A DNA stretch of 64,000 nt from positions 1 to 64,000 of the forward strand of contig WEDG01006416.1 of NCBI GenBank assembly GCA_017591395.1. Reading direction: 5' to 3'. Below the pieces are notes generated by a model, which made no database searches, was not told the DNA's origin, and saw nothing but the letters and a program-made list of their open reading frames with translations. Shown here piece by piece: positions 35,955 to 47,394 of the stretch; within the stretch, counting starts at the first letter, position 1; each line of letters opens with the position of its first letter. Origin of the DNA: Schistocephalus solidus (taxonomy: Eukaryota > Platyhelminthes > Cestoda > Diphyllobothriidea > Diphyllobothriidae). The translations under genes and the position numbers were made by a program.

Positions 35955-36380
35955 CAGTAGCAGTAGTAGTAGAGGCAGATTAGCTATGCCAACAAAGACA
36001 AGGGAGACTGGAATGGCCAATTCTGTCTCAGTAGCCATCATCAGCCAGTCATGCCCAACTCCAGGTGGTGCCCACCCGAGGCTCGAACTCTCTACCTGTT
36101 TGTAAGAAGTTCAAAGCTCTAACTCACTGCGCCATGAGCTCGTTGTAGAGCCTAGAGTATCGCAGCACCTTGTGTTGGATATGGCTGGCTGATGACGGCT
36201 AAGAAGCCAGAAATGGCCATTCCAGTCTCCCTTGTCGTTGCCGGTCATGTTATCCTGCCTATATACCTAGCCGCTGGACGGTTGATGGTGGGGCTCGAGA
36301 ATGAGTCCCAAGGCACAACGGGACGAGTGAGTCCTGTAACCGATCGGTGAGCGCCTACTTACCATAGTTAAACCTGTTCC
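35700..36380. mobile_element. Compound SINE A cluster with a long (GTA)n array
   Basis: 35700-35823 is body plus head fragment (GACAAAGACAAGAGAGACTG, CCGTGGCTCAATGGTAGAGC). 35824-35965 is a GTA/TAG trinucleotide array with rare interruptions. 35966-36145 is a second minus copy (GAGGCAGATTAGCTATGCC, CAGCCAGTCATGCCCAACTC, GAGGCTCGAACTC). 36140-36370 is a plus-oriented body and tail (TGGCTGGCTGATGACGGCTA, CCGATCGGTGAGCGCC). The array sits exactly where family A carries a short TAG run next to GAGGCAGATTA at 4.72 kb. Confidence 0.85.
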
Positions 36381-36384
36381 TTCG

Positions 36385-37255
36385 TGTGTCAACAAACTAT
36401 CTGTCCAAATACTTGGAAGGGTGACACCCAGGAAATCTGTCTGTCTCGTATAGTTTTTCGCTTTCACAGTCATTAGTTTTTTTATAAATAAAGGCAATGA
36501 ATGATTGTGTAACTCCACCAACCGCCAATGAACTACTGTACGACCCTACTAACGAACAAATTCGATAAGTAGGCGTGCAATACGCGAACAGTGACAATCA
36601 TAGTAGGGCGGTTTAAAGGGTGATGACGCGTTGACATCGTTCATCGTCATCGTTCAATTGAGCTGGTTTTGAACACTAAATTAGTCCATTGTATTCGTTA
36701 GGGTTAGCATTTGTTGCCAGATAAGTAGGTTTGCACAATACTTCAGCGCCTAAATAAGCCCCGTTATCACCCTTTTTTATAACGTTTGCCTACATTCTTG
36801 GAGGTTTCCTCAAGGAGGGATCAATTTTGGAGGTTTCGTGCGTTTTCGTTGCCTTAGGGGCCCTGACATCATATTTAATCCACTGCACATTGTGGACCTT
36901 GAATACTTACACCCCATCCTCCACAGTGTGTGAAGGTATCTTCTTAACACCTAGATGGTTTTTTGTTGACAAGAGGCATGCGTGCGCGTGCGCTAAAAGG
37001 TGGTCACTGACGGGCAAGCCGGTCCTGCACACAGACGCGCATTTATGAATCATCACGGTGTGGACGTTACGGTAGGTGTGTTAACGTGCAAGTGTGCATC
37101 GAGGTGTTGAAGGGATAATGCCAGGGGCTAAGCAATCTCCCACATCCTAAGCGGGCACCAGGCCTTTTCCTGTGCAGCCCACTCGGGTAAACTCCGGCGT
37201 GTTTTAACCTGTGGAGATAATTTCAGTCGCCTATACGGAAAACTTAGTCAGCAGA
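36385..37255. other. Intergenic, nothing recognised
   Basis: No gene or repeat recognised. Confidence 0.45.
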
Positions 37256-37259
37256 TACC

Positions 37260-37845
37260 CTGGGTGTACCAAGGAGTACTGCGTACCGCCTCAATAACAG
37301 CCATAGTTAGACGCTGTAATGTATTAAACAAAACAAAGTCTAGTAAGGATGACTTTTATGGCCACTTGAACAGATTACTGGAACAGGAACCGTCCACAAT
37401 ACACGTGGCTTTGCGCGAAATTCCGGATAAGTCAGGTCTATCATCAAGGTGAGGGTTAGGGTAAGGTGTAGGGTTCGCCGTCATGGGTGGGCTTTTGAAA
37501 TTGAGCCGCCATTTTTTCTGCTCTCCATTCGCACGTAAATTTTCTTATAGGTAAATCAGTTGGCCTATTTCGCCCATAATATACCGATTTTTAGCCCTCT
37601 TTGTTTATTCAAACTACAATAATGAGGTGATCAGCGCACGACGCTGGCACTGTTTTGAAAGAAGTCCGATTTGACCTACATTTTGCCACACATCCAAGGA
37701 TGATTCTTCATGATGTCGATAGTTACAGTCTGCGGCCATTCGTTTTTGATGTTCCGGTGCTATGTCGTTGTGTGTCCAATTTTATTCACAGTGAATGTAA
37801 GACTTGTTGCTGAAAATTTTTGAACTATACTTTCAAAATAAAGCG

Positions 37846-37935
<90 letters not shown>

Positions 37936-38180
37936 GATTAGGGTAAAGGCCAGAGTTCAGGTTAGGGAATAACTACAGGGCTTAGGTTAAGGGGAGGCTT
38001 AGGGTTAAACTTAAGGTTACAGTTCAGTTTTATGTTAGAGTTAAGATATGGGACTTTTTTCCTTTTCAGTCATTCATCTATGAGGAAAACATAGCCAATA
38101 CCCATGGAGGACGGCATGCCGCCTAAAAAACGGTCGTAGTTAGACCCCGTAATGTATGAGACAAAGCAACTTCCTAGTGG
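37260..38180. repeat. Foldback element family D split by an insertion
   Basis: The left part is 37330-37480 (TCTAGTAAGGATGACTTTTA, GGCTTTGCGCGAAATTCCGG, then GTGAGGGTTAGGGTAAGG). The telomere-like core resumes at 37933 (AAGATTAGGGTAAAGG, GGCTTAGGGTTAAACTTAAG) and ends by about 38180. About 450 unrelated bases lie between. Confidence 0.7.
37481..37932 (+). repeat. Insertion ending in AATAAA and (CT)n
   Basis: Unrelated sequence interrupting the family D core. It has AATAAA at 37837-37842, then a (CT)n array of about 40 repeats (37851-37932) that directly abuts the resumed core. The layout resembles a retroposed 3' end whose tail has become, or been replaced by, CT repeats. No coding sequence is recognised in it. 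Confidence 0.55.
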
Positions 38181-38569
38181 CCAAGCGGTCTAGAGGATGA
38201 AATTGAGGCTATAGAGATGTATGAAGACTTCCTGACAAATTATGTAGATCCTACCCAATTGTCCGTACCTGTCAGCATCACATAAAATTCATTTTGTTTG
38301 CATTTAAATGTTTATCCTGCAGGAAACATTGGAGTACGTGAGGAGCAACAGAAGGGATAGATTGGCGAGGATCTTATACAAATTCCCCTCCCCGGCCCCC
38401 TATAAATGTGCATTTTGGGACCTGCACTAAGACTGTTCGAGAAAGCAGTCGGTAGTGAAATCTAGAGGATCCTGTATCATTAATGTAAAATTAAATTTAC
38501 TCGTATTATGTAGGCACGCAGATAGAATACATGCTTTTGAAAACAAACCAATGAAAAGATATTAAACTT

Positions 38570-38690
38570 ACCACCCCATTATGAAGAACTCGGGGATATC
38601 AGCGGGGTTTGAAGTCGCGACTGAAAGTACACTGTCTTGGTAGAGCCAGATCTCTTATCACCCGAACTACATGACGTTGACGAAGACTTT
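38570..38690 (-). mobile_element. SINE family E head fragment, minus orientation
   Basis: The minus strand reads GTAGTTCGGGTGATAAGAG (A-box-like) and about 50 bases later CGACTTCAAACCCCGCTGAT (B-box-like). The same order is at 44280-44480. Confidence 0.5.
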
Positions 38691-38984
38691 GGATTTTTCA
38701 CAACCGGATATTCGGTAAAATTAGTAAACTGCGCCAGAACATCTGGGAGAATGTGTCGATTTGAAGGGGGCCAGACAATCATTGAGTTAAATGCTGGCAA
38801 TGCAACAGTTCACTATCAGCAGATAAGGGTTCTACTATTAAGTAAAATGGCCCTGTTAACGAAAACACTCCGAAGTGACGTAGGCCTCCACTGAGAAGCG
38901 GTAAGCCTGTTGGCATTATATTGCCTCAGGCAGCCGTTGTCTTGAATGGACACAAAGTTAGCAAATGTTAATTAATCGAAAGTT

Positions 38985-39815
38985 AGTCGATACTGCCCCT
39001 CTTAAATGGAGGAACTCAAGTGCTTAGACAAAGATTGCCTGACTTTTCGGATTCTCACTCGAACACGTCATCATCGAAAACAGTCACAGAAAAGGATACT
39101 ACAGACAGAAGGTGCGCAGTATTTATAGGACGTAGTGGCCAAACAACCACCTACAATAATTAGCAGTCTCCTTGTTCAGCGCTAGGGGGCGTAATTGCTG
39201 TAAGTGTGGCTTTTCGATACCTATCTGAGCCATTGATGATCATGATTTCATCCCCGTTGTCGATTTTGGCGTGACGATTACTCGACCAATTGGCTTGCTG
39301 TCACCGGGGCTGCTGGTCACCCGCCCCCTTCCCACGTGGCTAACGATGTTGTCCAGGCAAAATCGCAACGCAAAATATGGAAGCGAAAGATGGTTGCCTT
39401 TGCTACTTAAATGCAGCCCGGAAAACCCTTACTCAAGCAGCTCGCGATTCACACGGTTGTCACCGCTTGCGAGAACAGACAGCGATCACGATGACAGTGA
39501 GTCAAACTGCCGAGTAATTGCCATGCCGAGAATTGACAGCGATGATGTAAGCATGGCCATTAAGAACCCGGATACGGATTGACACACCCTCATCGCATCA
39601 ATTACGACCCCATAACGATCAACATGGTGCCTTCAATAACCTTTTCTGTGACTGTCTTTGATAATGCGTTTGAGTGAGAATCCGAAACGACAGGCAAACA
39701 AACGTGTGTTCCAGAGGTCACTTCTTCTTCTTCTTCTTCTTTTTCTTCTTCTTCTTCTTCTTCTTCTTCTTCTTCTTCTGAACTGCTTCCTGGAACTCGC
39801 TTGTTCGCTTCTATC
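38985..39815. repeat. Foldback element family C, long copy with a (CTT)n array in one arm
   Basis: The left arm has GACTTTTCGGATTCTCACTC and ACAGTCACAGAAAAGG. The right arm, inverted, has GTTTGAGTGAGAATCCGAAA, CAGGCAAACAAACGTGTGTT and ends CTGCTTCCTGGAACTCGC at 39784-39801. A (CTT)n array occupies 39718-39779 within the right arm. The interior of about 600 bases (for example GGGGGCGTAATTGCTGTAAG) has no transposase frame. The length makes it the longest family C copy in the window. Confidence 0.65.
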
Positions 39816-39819
39816 GGCA

Positions 39820-40885
39820 AACTTAAGTTTTGTTAACTGTAAATATCCTGGTTGCTCGAAGCAAGCTTCAGTGTCAAAAGTAGTCCCGATTCCCTTCCCT
39901 GACCGATCAATGAAAACTCGGACAAATTCTAAAAGTTTGATGTCCGGAGCACTTAGTCCGCTTTAAATAAACCATTTTTCTCTCTGGAATTATGGTGTGC
40001 GGCCAGGTAGTCAGCAGGAGTTCTGTGTTCGTCGTTCAGTCACTTCCAAATCCTTAAATTAGAAGGCGTTTATCGACTGTTGCGAGCTCTCGGAAAACTA
40101 GTGTCATCCATGCAGAGCCCAAGAGGAACAACCCACCTTCGGCTGTATATCCAGTGTCCTTTTCACAGATGGGTAACGCGTAAAGGCCTACGTAAAATGA
40201 GACCGACAGGCTGTCTCCTTACCCAATTATAGGGACACGTGTAAGGGCCAGATGGTAGCGTGAGGGACGACCACATTGGTCGGGCCGCGCGCCGTTTGGC
40301 TGCCATGACTACGAGCGTAGTGACACGCATGTTTCTGGTTTGTAGGTCATTTGTAGCCCGAACTCAAATGAACTAGCAATCTAACCATGCATGCCGGGGG
40401 ACTGGAGCTGATGCGTGGTCGATGCAGTGCTGCAATATGAAAGCTAATTCTACGATAGATAATTATGCATTTGCGTATGAGGTTGCACAAGTACTTGACG
40501 TCAACCATTTTATCTCACATGTGAAATAAATGACAACTATTGCCTAATTTATGAGATGTGTTTCCCGTAAGCAAGTCCTAATGACATCTGACAGATCTTT
40601 TAAAATGTTTATTTAAACCTAAAATTATTCATCTATTTCACACACTTTTCGACACTAGCTTTTATTGGCTAACTTTAATTGGGCGAAACTCCCCGTAACT
40701 GCCCTTTTCTAGCCTCGATGATCATAAGGCTTTTTATCCTGTTCAGATGATGAAGTAACTTATTACTACATGGGTAATGTAGGCGACACTGTGTAATCAT
40801 AGCACCTCGCACATCCCCAGTCAGAGAAGTAGAACAATGCGGACTCTCAGGCAAGCGGAATAGAATTGTTCACGAATGAGTGAGT
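39820..40885. other. Intergenic, nothing recognised
   Basis: No gene or repeat recognised. Confidence 0.45.
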
Positions 40886-40889
40886 GCCT

Positions 40890-41230
40890 CAATGTCCAGT
40901 TGTGCTCTTAACAAGGGTTATACGGTTGATGCGTTGGACCAACGTGGAGGCACTGCAGGCTTTATTGGGAATGGACACCAATAACAAATGCCGAACATGG
41001 GGGAGTGGTATGCGTAGGTGCAGGTTCATGCCGCGCCAGTCACCTGCACCCTCTGCAGCCTCCGGTCTTATGGACTTGGTCATGGCACCGAGCCCAGGTG
41101 AGAGCGGAGGAGAGAGGGTGGTAGGTACTGCGAAATTCGACGATCACTATAAACTAATTCGCGCGCAAGTCACCGTCCCTGTTGAGACCATGGAGAATGC
41201 CGTCGGAAACGACGCTCGAAATGTCGTATG
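40890..41230 (+). repeat. Dispersed repeat family G copy
   Basis: Contains GATGCGTTGGACCAACGTGG, ATGCGTAGGTGCAGGTTCAT, CCAGTCACCTGCACCCTC, CGCGCAAGTCACCGTCCCTG and ATGCCGTCGGAAACGACG. The 115-codon frame across it is a by-product of GC-rich repeat sequence. Confidence 0.75.
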
Positions 41231-41654
41231 AACACAATGAATAACGATATTCGCTTTAACCGCTGATAAAAAACGAAATTATTGATGACTCACAGTTACC
41301 ATTACGCCAAATGGCTCATCGGTATAGGACATCGAGCGAGACAGTAGTACCGATGGTAATTCGATCATCTTGTCTAACTAATAGTACATAATATGTTGGG
41401 TGAATGAAAGGTGAGCGCAGTCGTTGCCCGGTTTTAAGTGAGACCTGCAAAATCTCTTTTCAGCCGTGCCAGTGATGGACTAGTTTTCTCTGGGCTAACA
41501 ACTGAACGATTTCATAATAGATTCACTTCCCTGCGGGTACCGATTTGCTAAATTAGGATACTTGTGACGTGACCTTTATAGAACCAGTGATTTCACGCAT
41601 ACGACGTGTTCGAAACACCGAATTCATTCGCGCATGGTTATAAGTACCGTCCCG

Positions 41655-42065
41655 TACTATCGGTGGTTTTGCGCTAAATTCCAGATGAGGTACCTACTCC
41701 AGTGTCCTAACTGTAATCCTTACCCTGACCCTGACACATAAACCCTAATCTTATCTCCTTCGTGGAATTCGGCATAAGACCACCTAGAATGTCCGGTCCC
41801 CTAAACTGGACAGGGGAATAGGAACGTCACGTACAAGTTACAAAAGGTGGCCCTGCGCATAGTTTCATGACCGGGTAAATATTTTCGTGTCATAACCCTA
41901 ACTTTAACCTAAACCGAAGCCCTAATCTTAACCCTAACCCTACCATAAACCCTTAAACATAATTTTAATCCCAACCTTAGCCCCAGCCCTAAATCAAGCT
42001 CTACCCATAACCCTAACCCTAACTTAAGACTAACCATAAATTCCCAGGAAGTTTGGCGCGTATTT
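41655..42065. repeat. Two adjacent foldback elements of family D
   Basis: The first (41655-41830) has TTTTGCGCTAAATTCCAGAT, a CCTTACCCTGACCCTG core and CGTGGAATTCGGCATAAGAC. The second (41840-42065) has GTGGCCCTGCGCATAGTTTC, GGTAAATATTTTCGTGTCAT, then a long core rich in CCCTAACCCTAA and a reversed AAATTCCCAGGAAGTTTGGC arm. Confidence 0.75.
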
Positions 42066-42069
42066 TGTC

Positions 42070-42790
42070 ATTCTTATTGCGGGAGTTATAGTCACGATCT
42101 ACAGGACTCGAAAGAAACACAACATGCCGCTGTTAATTTGCATAAGCACTTTGAAAGGAGCGCAAAAATCTTCTTCGGGTGCAAAAGATTTATAAAAGAC
42201 TATACGGCTCGCGAGATCTCCAAAATTCCCCTGAAATAGGTAAAACATGGATGTGAACGGAAAATCCTGTACAAATGTAAGCTTTTTTGAGTAATGAGAA
42301 ATTTAATCAGGAGTTGAAGGCTTCAAAGGAAACACACTCAAATTGGGTCATGCTAGCAATAAGTCCGAGTCACAGAGAATATCTTACTGGCGGATTCGTG
42401 AAATGTCACAACAATATCTGCGACCCAAAGAAATGTCTGTTTTCAGATGTAATGTACTTGAAATCCTGGTTTAATTTTTTTGCGAATTCACTATTGTTTA
42501 AAAAGTCTCCAATCAATAAGAAGGAAAAAACTGCTTAGGCCATATTTTGGAAAACAATGGCTCGGTGGCCGAAGGTGGTTGTATCACGGTGCAACACCGA
42601 CGCTTGCCAAGTCTGCTTCGTGCATATGATATTATCGCCTATCCAGACCAAACAGAATGACACTTGGTATGTACCATCCATCTAATTATGCAAATACCTC
42701 GGACAGTCCCGGCGGAGTTGCAATAACAGCATCTGGTGTATGCTAAAAGCGTTATCGACCTGCCATTTATGGATGGTTTGATAAGCTTAT
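42070..42790. other. Intergenic, nothing recognised
   Basis: An 83-codon frame (42287-42535) opens at TTG and has no recognised domain. Confidence 0.4.
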
Positions 42791-42794
42791 AAGT

Positions 42795-42985
42795 CTCCTA
42801 ATGACAGCTATGCCTTACATATGAACAATGCCGGCAAAGACAAGGAATAATGGAATGGCCATTTCAGGCTCATTAGTCGTCATCAGCCTTTTCTACGACT
42901 GATCACTGCAGGGTTTGAGAGTGAGCCCCAAGACAGAACGGGACGAGGGATTTCCTTTAGCGATCTGTGAGCATTCGTCAGCGAG
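42795..42985 (-). mobile_element. SINE family A fragments
   Basis: GCCGGCAAAGACAAGGAATA and ATTAGTCGTCATCAGCC, then the tail part in the other direction (GAGTGAGCCCCAAGACAGAA, CGGGACGAGGGATTTCC). Confidence 0.65.
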
Positions 42986-42989
42986 TTGC

Positions 42990-43475
42990 GCCTGGGTTTG
43001 TGCGGTAGTCACAACCTGTGAGTAACCATACATTGCAATGCAAGCATCATTAAAAAGGTCAGAAAACGGCATGAACTAAAATCCGACGCCCCATTATCTG
43101 TAAATATGTATTTAAAAATACAAATATTTCCTCCGTCACAAAAAGGGACACACCACTACTCTATAAAGAGGCCGTGACTCTAGCCAACGTTCCTTCAGCC
43201 GACAGCAGAAACAAGGTTCTACCCATTTTTGGAAAGAATTGCTGACCCAAGAGACAATTTTGGGAAGTTCTTAATACCCCTTTTTGTCGGCTACCGCAAC
43301 GTAACGTAGTTGCATTCCCATCTAAGCCAGCGAGAAAGACACTAGCATCTAACTGTCAATTTCGCTAACAGCCTGTCTGTCCCAGCAGCACTTGTTACGA
43401 CTGTAGTTTTGTCTGGCAAGAAAAAGCGCAGAACAAGAGGGTAAATCGATGTCTACTCACCGTTACTTTTCGCTG
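42990..43475. other. Intergenic, nothing recognised
   Basis: No gene or repeat recognised. Confidence 0.4.
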
Positions 43476-43479
43476 AAGC

Positions 43480-43760
43480 GCGACAGACATTATTGGCCGC
43501 GTTTAGTCTGATTGGCTGATAAGTCTGATGGCCTCTTTATTTGCTGACTGGTTGACTTAGGCGACAATGCCCGCGATGGAGGAGGGACGGAGGGAGGTAG
43601 GGCGGGAGGGGAGTTGAGTGTGGGCGGGCGGGCGGGCGGGCGTGTGAACGCGTTATCCCCCTGAGTCTCCGAAGCCGCCGCTAACGGACTGCTGCTGGGC
43701 GCGGGCGCGGGCGCCGGCACGCGCGTGCACGTTAACGGACGCCTAATCCGCTGGGGACGT
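43480..43760. promoter_or_regulatory. CpG-rich segment with CCAAT boxes, possible promoter
   Basis: The most CpG-dense stretch in the window, including a (GGGC)n run at 43623-43640 and GCGGGCGCGGGCGCCGGC near 43700. On the minus strand it is followed by GCCAATCAG (about 43510) and GGCCAATAATG (about 43490), then a good donor-like AACG|GTGAGT at about 43460. This could be the start of a minus-strand transcript with a short first exon, or a bidirectional promoter. I cannot assign a product. Confidence 0.35.
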
Positions 43761-44094
43761 AACTGTAACCTGTCCAGTTTCCTTCAGGAAATGAGCTCAA
43801 GTGAACTCTGTCTAATTAATCACTCTCACCAGTGAGTCATTGAAGTACAGTCCACCCACCCCTTTTCCCCCAATACCCCTTGGGGGAATAAGGCCACATT
43901 GATGACTGGACAATGGCAAGGAAAGTGATACGGTGTTGCAGAGGAGAACGGACCGGTGAGGTCAGGCCCATTCTGTACGAAAACGCGAGAAGGGATTAGC
44001 TTCTTGCTGTGCCCATTGAAGCTTGAAACGGCTGAAGGTGCCAGTCAAAATTTTTTGGATGGTACAGTTCTGACTAGGGATGGCTTATTGGTTC

Positions 44095-44260
44095 TGCCCG
44101 GCAGGACATGGGAAGAGGCACCGACAGTACTGCACGATAAATTAAGTTAAGGGGCAGTTTTAAGCTTAGGACCACGTTTTGGGTCAGGGTGCAGTTGGAG
44201 TTGGGCTGAAGGTTAGCGCTGGGGTTAAGATGGGATGGGACTTGCCTACTCCAGTGCCCT
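44095..44260. repeat. Foldback element family D, decayed
   Basis: GGCAGGACATGGGAAGAGGC at the left, a purine-rich core (GGGTCAGGGTGCAGTTGGAG, GCTGGGGTTAAGATGGGATG) and a short CTACTCCAGTGCCC end. Confidence 0.5.
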
Positions 44261-44279
44261 TTCGGTGGGTGCAGATAAG

Positions 44280-44480
44280 CGATTCCGACCGAGTTCCGCA
44301 CAGGAACCCATAGAACCCGGAGGCTATTCTCTTAACGGAACCATGTCCTTACTCAGCTGAGCTTTCGGACTCTTACTGGAGTCCATCGGCAGAGACCTGA
44401 TGACTGGGGTTTGAACCCGAGCTCGTTGGCTTTCAAGCACTTTTAAGTTAAGTCACCTATCACCTGAGCTATGGTCAGTT
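44280..44480 (-). mobile_element. SINE family E copy, minus orientation
   Basis: The minus strand starts with a tRNA-like head: CCATAGCTCAGGTGATAGG (A box) and CGGGTTCAAACCCCAGTC (B box), spaced about 55 bases. It continues through CTCTGCCGATGGACTCCAG. Confidence 0.6.
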
Positions 44481-44484
44481 CGAC

Positions 44485-44580
44485 CGCCGTAGTCTAACGA
44501 TGTCCACATTACGCTCCACAGCAGGGTGGTGCTGGCACGGCGACTTGGCCTGGGCTATGAACAGACACCTCGTCGGCTGG
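44485..44580 (-). repeat. Family G end fragment, minus orientation
   Basis: CGTAGTCTAACGATGTCCAC, TGCTCCACAGCAGGGTGGTG-like and CGGCGACTTGGCC are the reverse complement of the family G 3' end. It lies directly beside the family E head. Confidence 0.65.
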
Positions 44581-44584
44581 GATC

Positions 44585-45835
44585 GAGAGTGCTCACGGAA
44601 GTTGCGCCTACCGACGTATTCCGAATGAGGGATGGAAGTGGTCATGCTTCAGATAACTGCTATTCATCATGCTTTTCGTGAAAATAATAATCTTGGCGGA
44701 TGTAACTGCTCTTCCATCAGGCAGTTCCCTCTGACAAAGGTTTGCAGTGGCCCTGTGTTCTTTTTTTTTATTTCGACCTCCACAGACTTTCTTCTGAATA
44801 AATAAACAAACAAAAGCCATTCACCTTACTCCAAAGCATGCCAAACGAAGAAGCGTAGAGAGGCGGAGAGGCGGAGAGGCGGAGAGGCAGATAAAAACAA
44901 TGTTTCGGGGGGGGGGCGTATTCGGACAGTTGTCCTACCTTTCTCACGCGTATATGGGGGACTTACGGGGGTGAATATAAATCCTGTTTTAGTTGTCACA
45001 AGCTGTCTTCCGAGGGCTAAAATAGGGATATTCAGTTGACTACAGTCAACCAGGCTAACTGGTAATTAGGTCATTAGCTCATACAGGTTAACTATTGAAA
45101 AAAGTACAGGATCACTGATTTTCCCAAACCAGGACTCAGGGGTACAAGACTGAGTCAAGAGTCGGAAATTTGAACAGATAAGGAGACAGCCGGATGCTCG
45201 GAAGTTCAGTTACTTGGTCGGAATAACGGTGCGACAGATGTTGGGAGTATACGGGGCTAATCGGATCAATCGGCGAGGTGTCGAGGTGCGTCTTTGACGA
45301 GACAACCTGGCGATTGAAGTGGCTTGCACGCGACGGACGCATAGAGTAGAGATATAGCGCAAGCAACCGCCTTAGACTCTAGCGATAATTCGGCGTCCGT
45401 TAGTTGACCCAAGCTAACGTGGGTCGTTTGCTTCTGCATAATGAAGATTCCAAGAAAATAATGGCCAATTGCCGGCCACATTGCCCTACAGAACCGAAGA
45501 GGAAACAAACAGTGCATCGCTAGCCATTGCCAAATGGCAGCTAAAATGTGCGTGCCTGTCTACAGCCAGATCCATGTTGCGGCAACAAAATGAACTACAA
45601 TGAGACTTGGCAGCCCTCGAAGGATGCCAGAGAAGTGTTGGAATGCAGAAACCAGAAAAAAAGGATCTATAGACGCTGTAGAAGATCTTAGTCAATGGTT
45701 CTCCATTGTAGATCCGGATAATAAAGCCAGTCGCTAATTGGTTAAAAACGAGTTGATTCGGTTTGGACATAATTAGTGGAGTCCAGTATACCTTATAAAT
45801 CTTGCAAATCTACGGAGATAGGAACAGCCCTACAA
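44585..45835. other. Intergenic, nothing recognised
   Basis: A short GGAGAGGC tandem repeat at about 44859-44889, and a perfect GTTGACT-AC-AGTCAAC palindrome near 45036. No gene recognised. Confidence 0.4.
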
Positions 45836-45839
45836 GTAA

Positions 45840-45975
45840 TACAGGTGACGTTGCCCTAAAGTCCAGAAATTATAACCATTCTGGCGTGTTAAACCTACCA
45901 CTTACCCCAATGATAACCTGAAGTCTAATTTTACCTTTACCTCAGCCCTAAATTTCCTGAAATGAATTCGAAAGT
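45840..45975. repeat. Foldback element family D, decayed
   Basis: ACGTTGCCCTAAAGTCCAG at the left, a pyrimidine-side core (CCTACCACTTACCCC, TACCTCAGCCC) and AAATTTCCTGAAATG at the right. Confidence 0.5.
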
Positions 45976-46420
45976 ACTCCGATAGTTACTTTTTGCCAAG
46001 TGATGTCATAAGGGCTTGAGTTTATCCGTTAACCACTTCGTTATCGTACGATATAGACATGTCTACAATTAGACGAACAGCCAAGACTGCTCGATGGATC
46101 TTCACTGGACTATGTATTGAAGGATCTGTGTTTCGACCGGTGGAAAGTGTTCGGGGTCACAGGCAGTTTTGAAACCCCCTTGCGTGGAGTCTTCTTAGAC
46201 AGTCGATCAGTTATGCCTCTTCTTCTTCCATGCAGTATTTCGGATTTTTATGATCCGACAATATAGACTGTGTCCTCCTTACTATGTTTGTTTCTTTATC
46301 ACGCCTAGTTAGAAAGATTACTTTGTTCTCTCGAAGCCGGGTTAACTTCTATCTGTGTAATTTTATCAGCAATCCCAATTTTTTCCCTTTTTAGTTGGTT
46401 TATGGGGCCTCCTACGGCAG
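45976..46420. other. Intergenic, nothing recognised
   Basis: No gene or clear repeat recognised. Confidence 0.4.
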
Positions 46421-46424
46421 TACA

Positions 46425-46640
46425 TGGGACCGGGAGTCCACCGAAACACAGATGGCTTTGCAATAAATTCAAAGAAATTAAGGTTAGGGTTAAGATTAGA
46501 GTAACGGTTAAGGTTTTGGTAGGGACGAGTTTTGGTAATTTGACTCGGTAATATTGATCCTTCCGGAAATTTAGCACTAGTCCGCCTGTTAGGGCGGACT
46601 ATACTGATGAGCAATGAGGGTGAAACCGTACACAATGGAC
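46425..46640. repeat. Foldback element family D
   Basis: GATGGCTTTGCAATAAATTC, the core AAGGTTAGGGTTAAGATTAG, then CTTCCGGAAATTTAGCACTA at the right. Confidence 0.65.
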
Positions 46641-46889
46641 CCAAATAGGTGCGTGCATATAGCTTTAGCTATATGATCTTCTATGTCCTGCCCTCATCTT
46701 CCATCATGGTAGGGCATAAATTACTGCATTTTCGCAAAATCCCCGTAAAGCATGGCCAAACTAGTAATATAGGGAGGAAGGTATTTTGATAGCTAATCGA
46801 AACATCTTAAGAACCTCTAATAAGCCTAAGCACAGGCCCCCTGTAAACCGGGATGTAAAGTCCAGTTGTGCACTTTGGCACCAACCATC

Positions 46890-46952
46890 TGCTACATACA
46901 TGCATGCATGCACGCCCACACGCATGCATGCACGCACGCATGCACGCACAGA
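46890..46952 (+). repeat. CATG/CACG alternating purine-pyrimidine microsatellite
   Basis: About 60 bases of CATGCATG / CACGCACG units (from ACATACATGCATGCATGC). It is alternating purine-pyrimidine DNA, so it could adopt Z-DNA. The His/Cys-rich frames across it are artefacts. Confidence 0.85.
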
Positions 46953-46954
46953 CA

Positions 46955-47390
46955 CTTGATCAAAGTCTACGCGCAGTTGTTTGGATATGTTCCAAGCAAA
47001 GTTTCTGTGATACTAGCGAATTCGGTGGATTATTCGACATGGCTGCTGGCGGACGAAGGCTGCTTCAAATTAATTTTAAGGTAAAAAAAATCTAGGTGAG
47101 AATTCAGGGTAAAACATTAGAAGTGCTTATGACCAAAAGCTGCGCGTGCCTTCAACACCAGATCGGGCCACTTCCCCGGAGGCCAGTTCTTTAGATTTTC
47201 TCAGTAGACTGCATTCGAGAACTATGTGAATGTTTACATTTTCGATGGCTCAGGGCAAAGGCAAGAGGTGAAACTCAGTGGTTTCTTGACCTACTCGCTG
47301 GAGAGCCTTGGTGTACAGATGCATTATAAACTGTGTACAGCCGCTGATATGGTTGGCTTGAAAAAAATGTGAAGCCATAGCAGTTAGGAC
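46955..47390. other. Intergenic, nothing recognised
   Basis: No gene or repeat recognised. Confidence 0.4.
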
Positions 47391-47394
47391 CTGC

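Noticed and set aside
41840..42065. True interstitial telomere
   Set aside because: CCCTAA units are mixed with many variants and bounded by family D arms seen at other loci, so it is the core of a repeat element.
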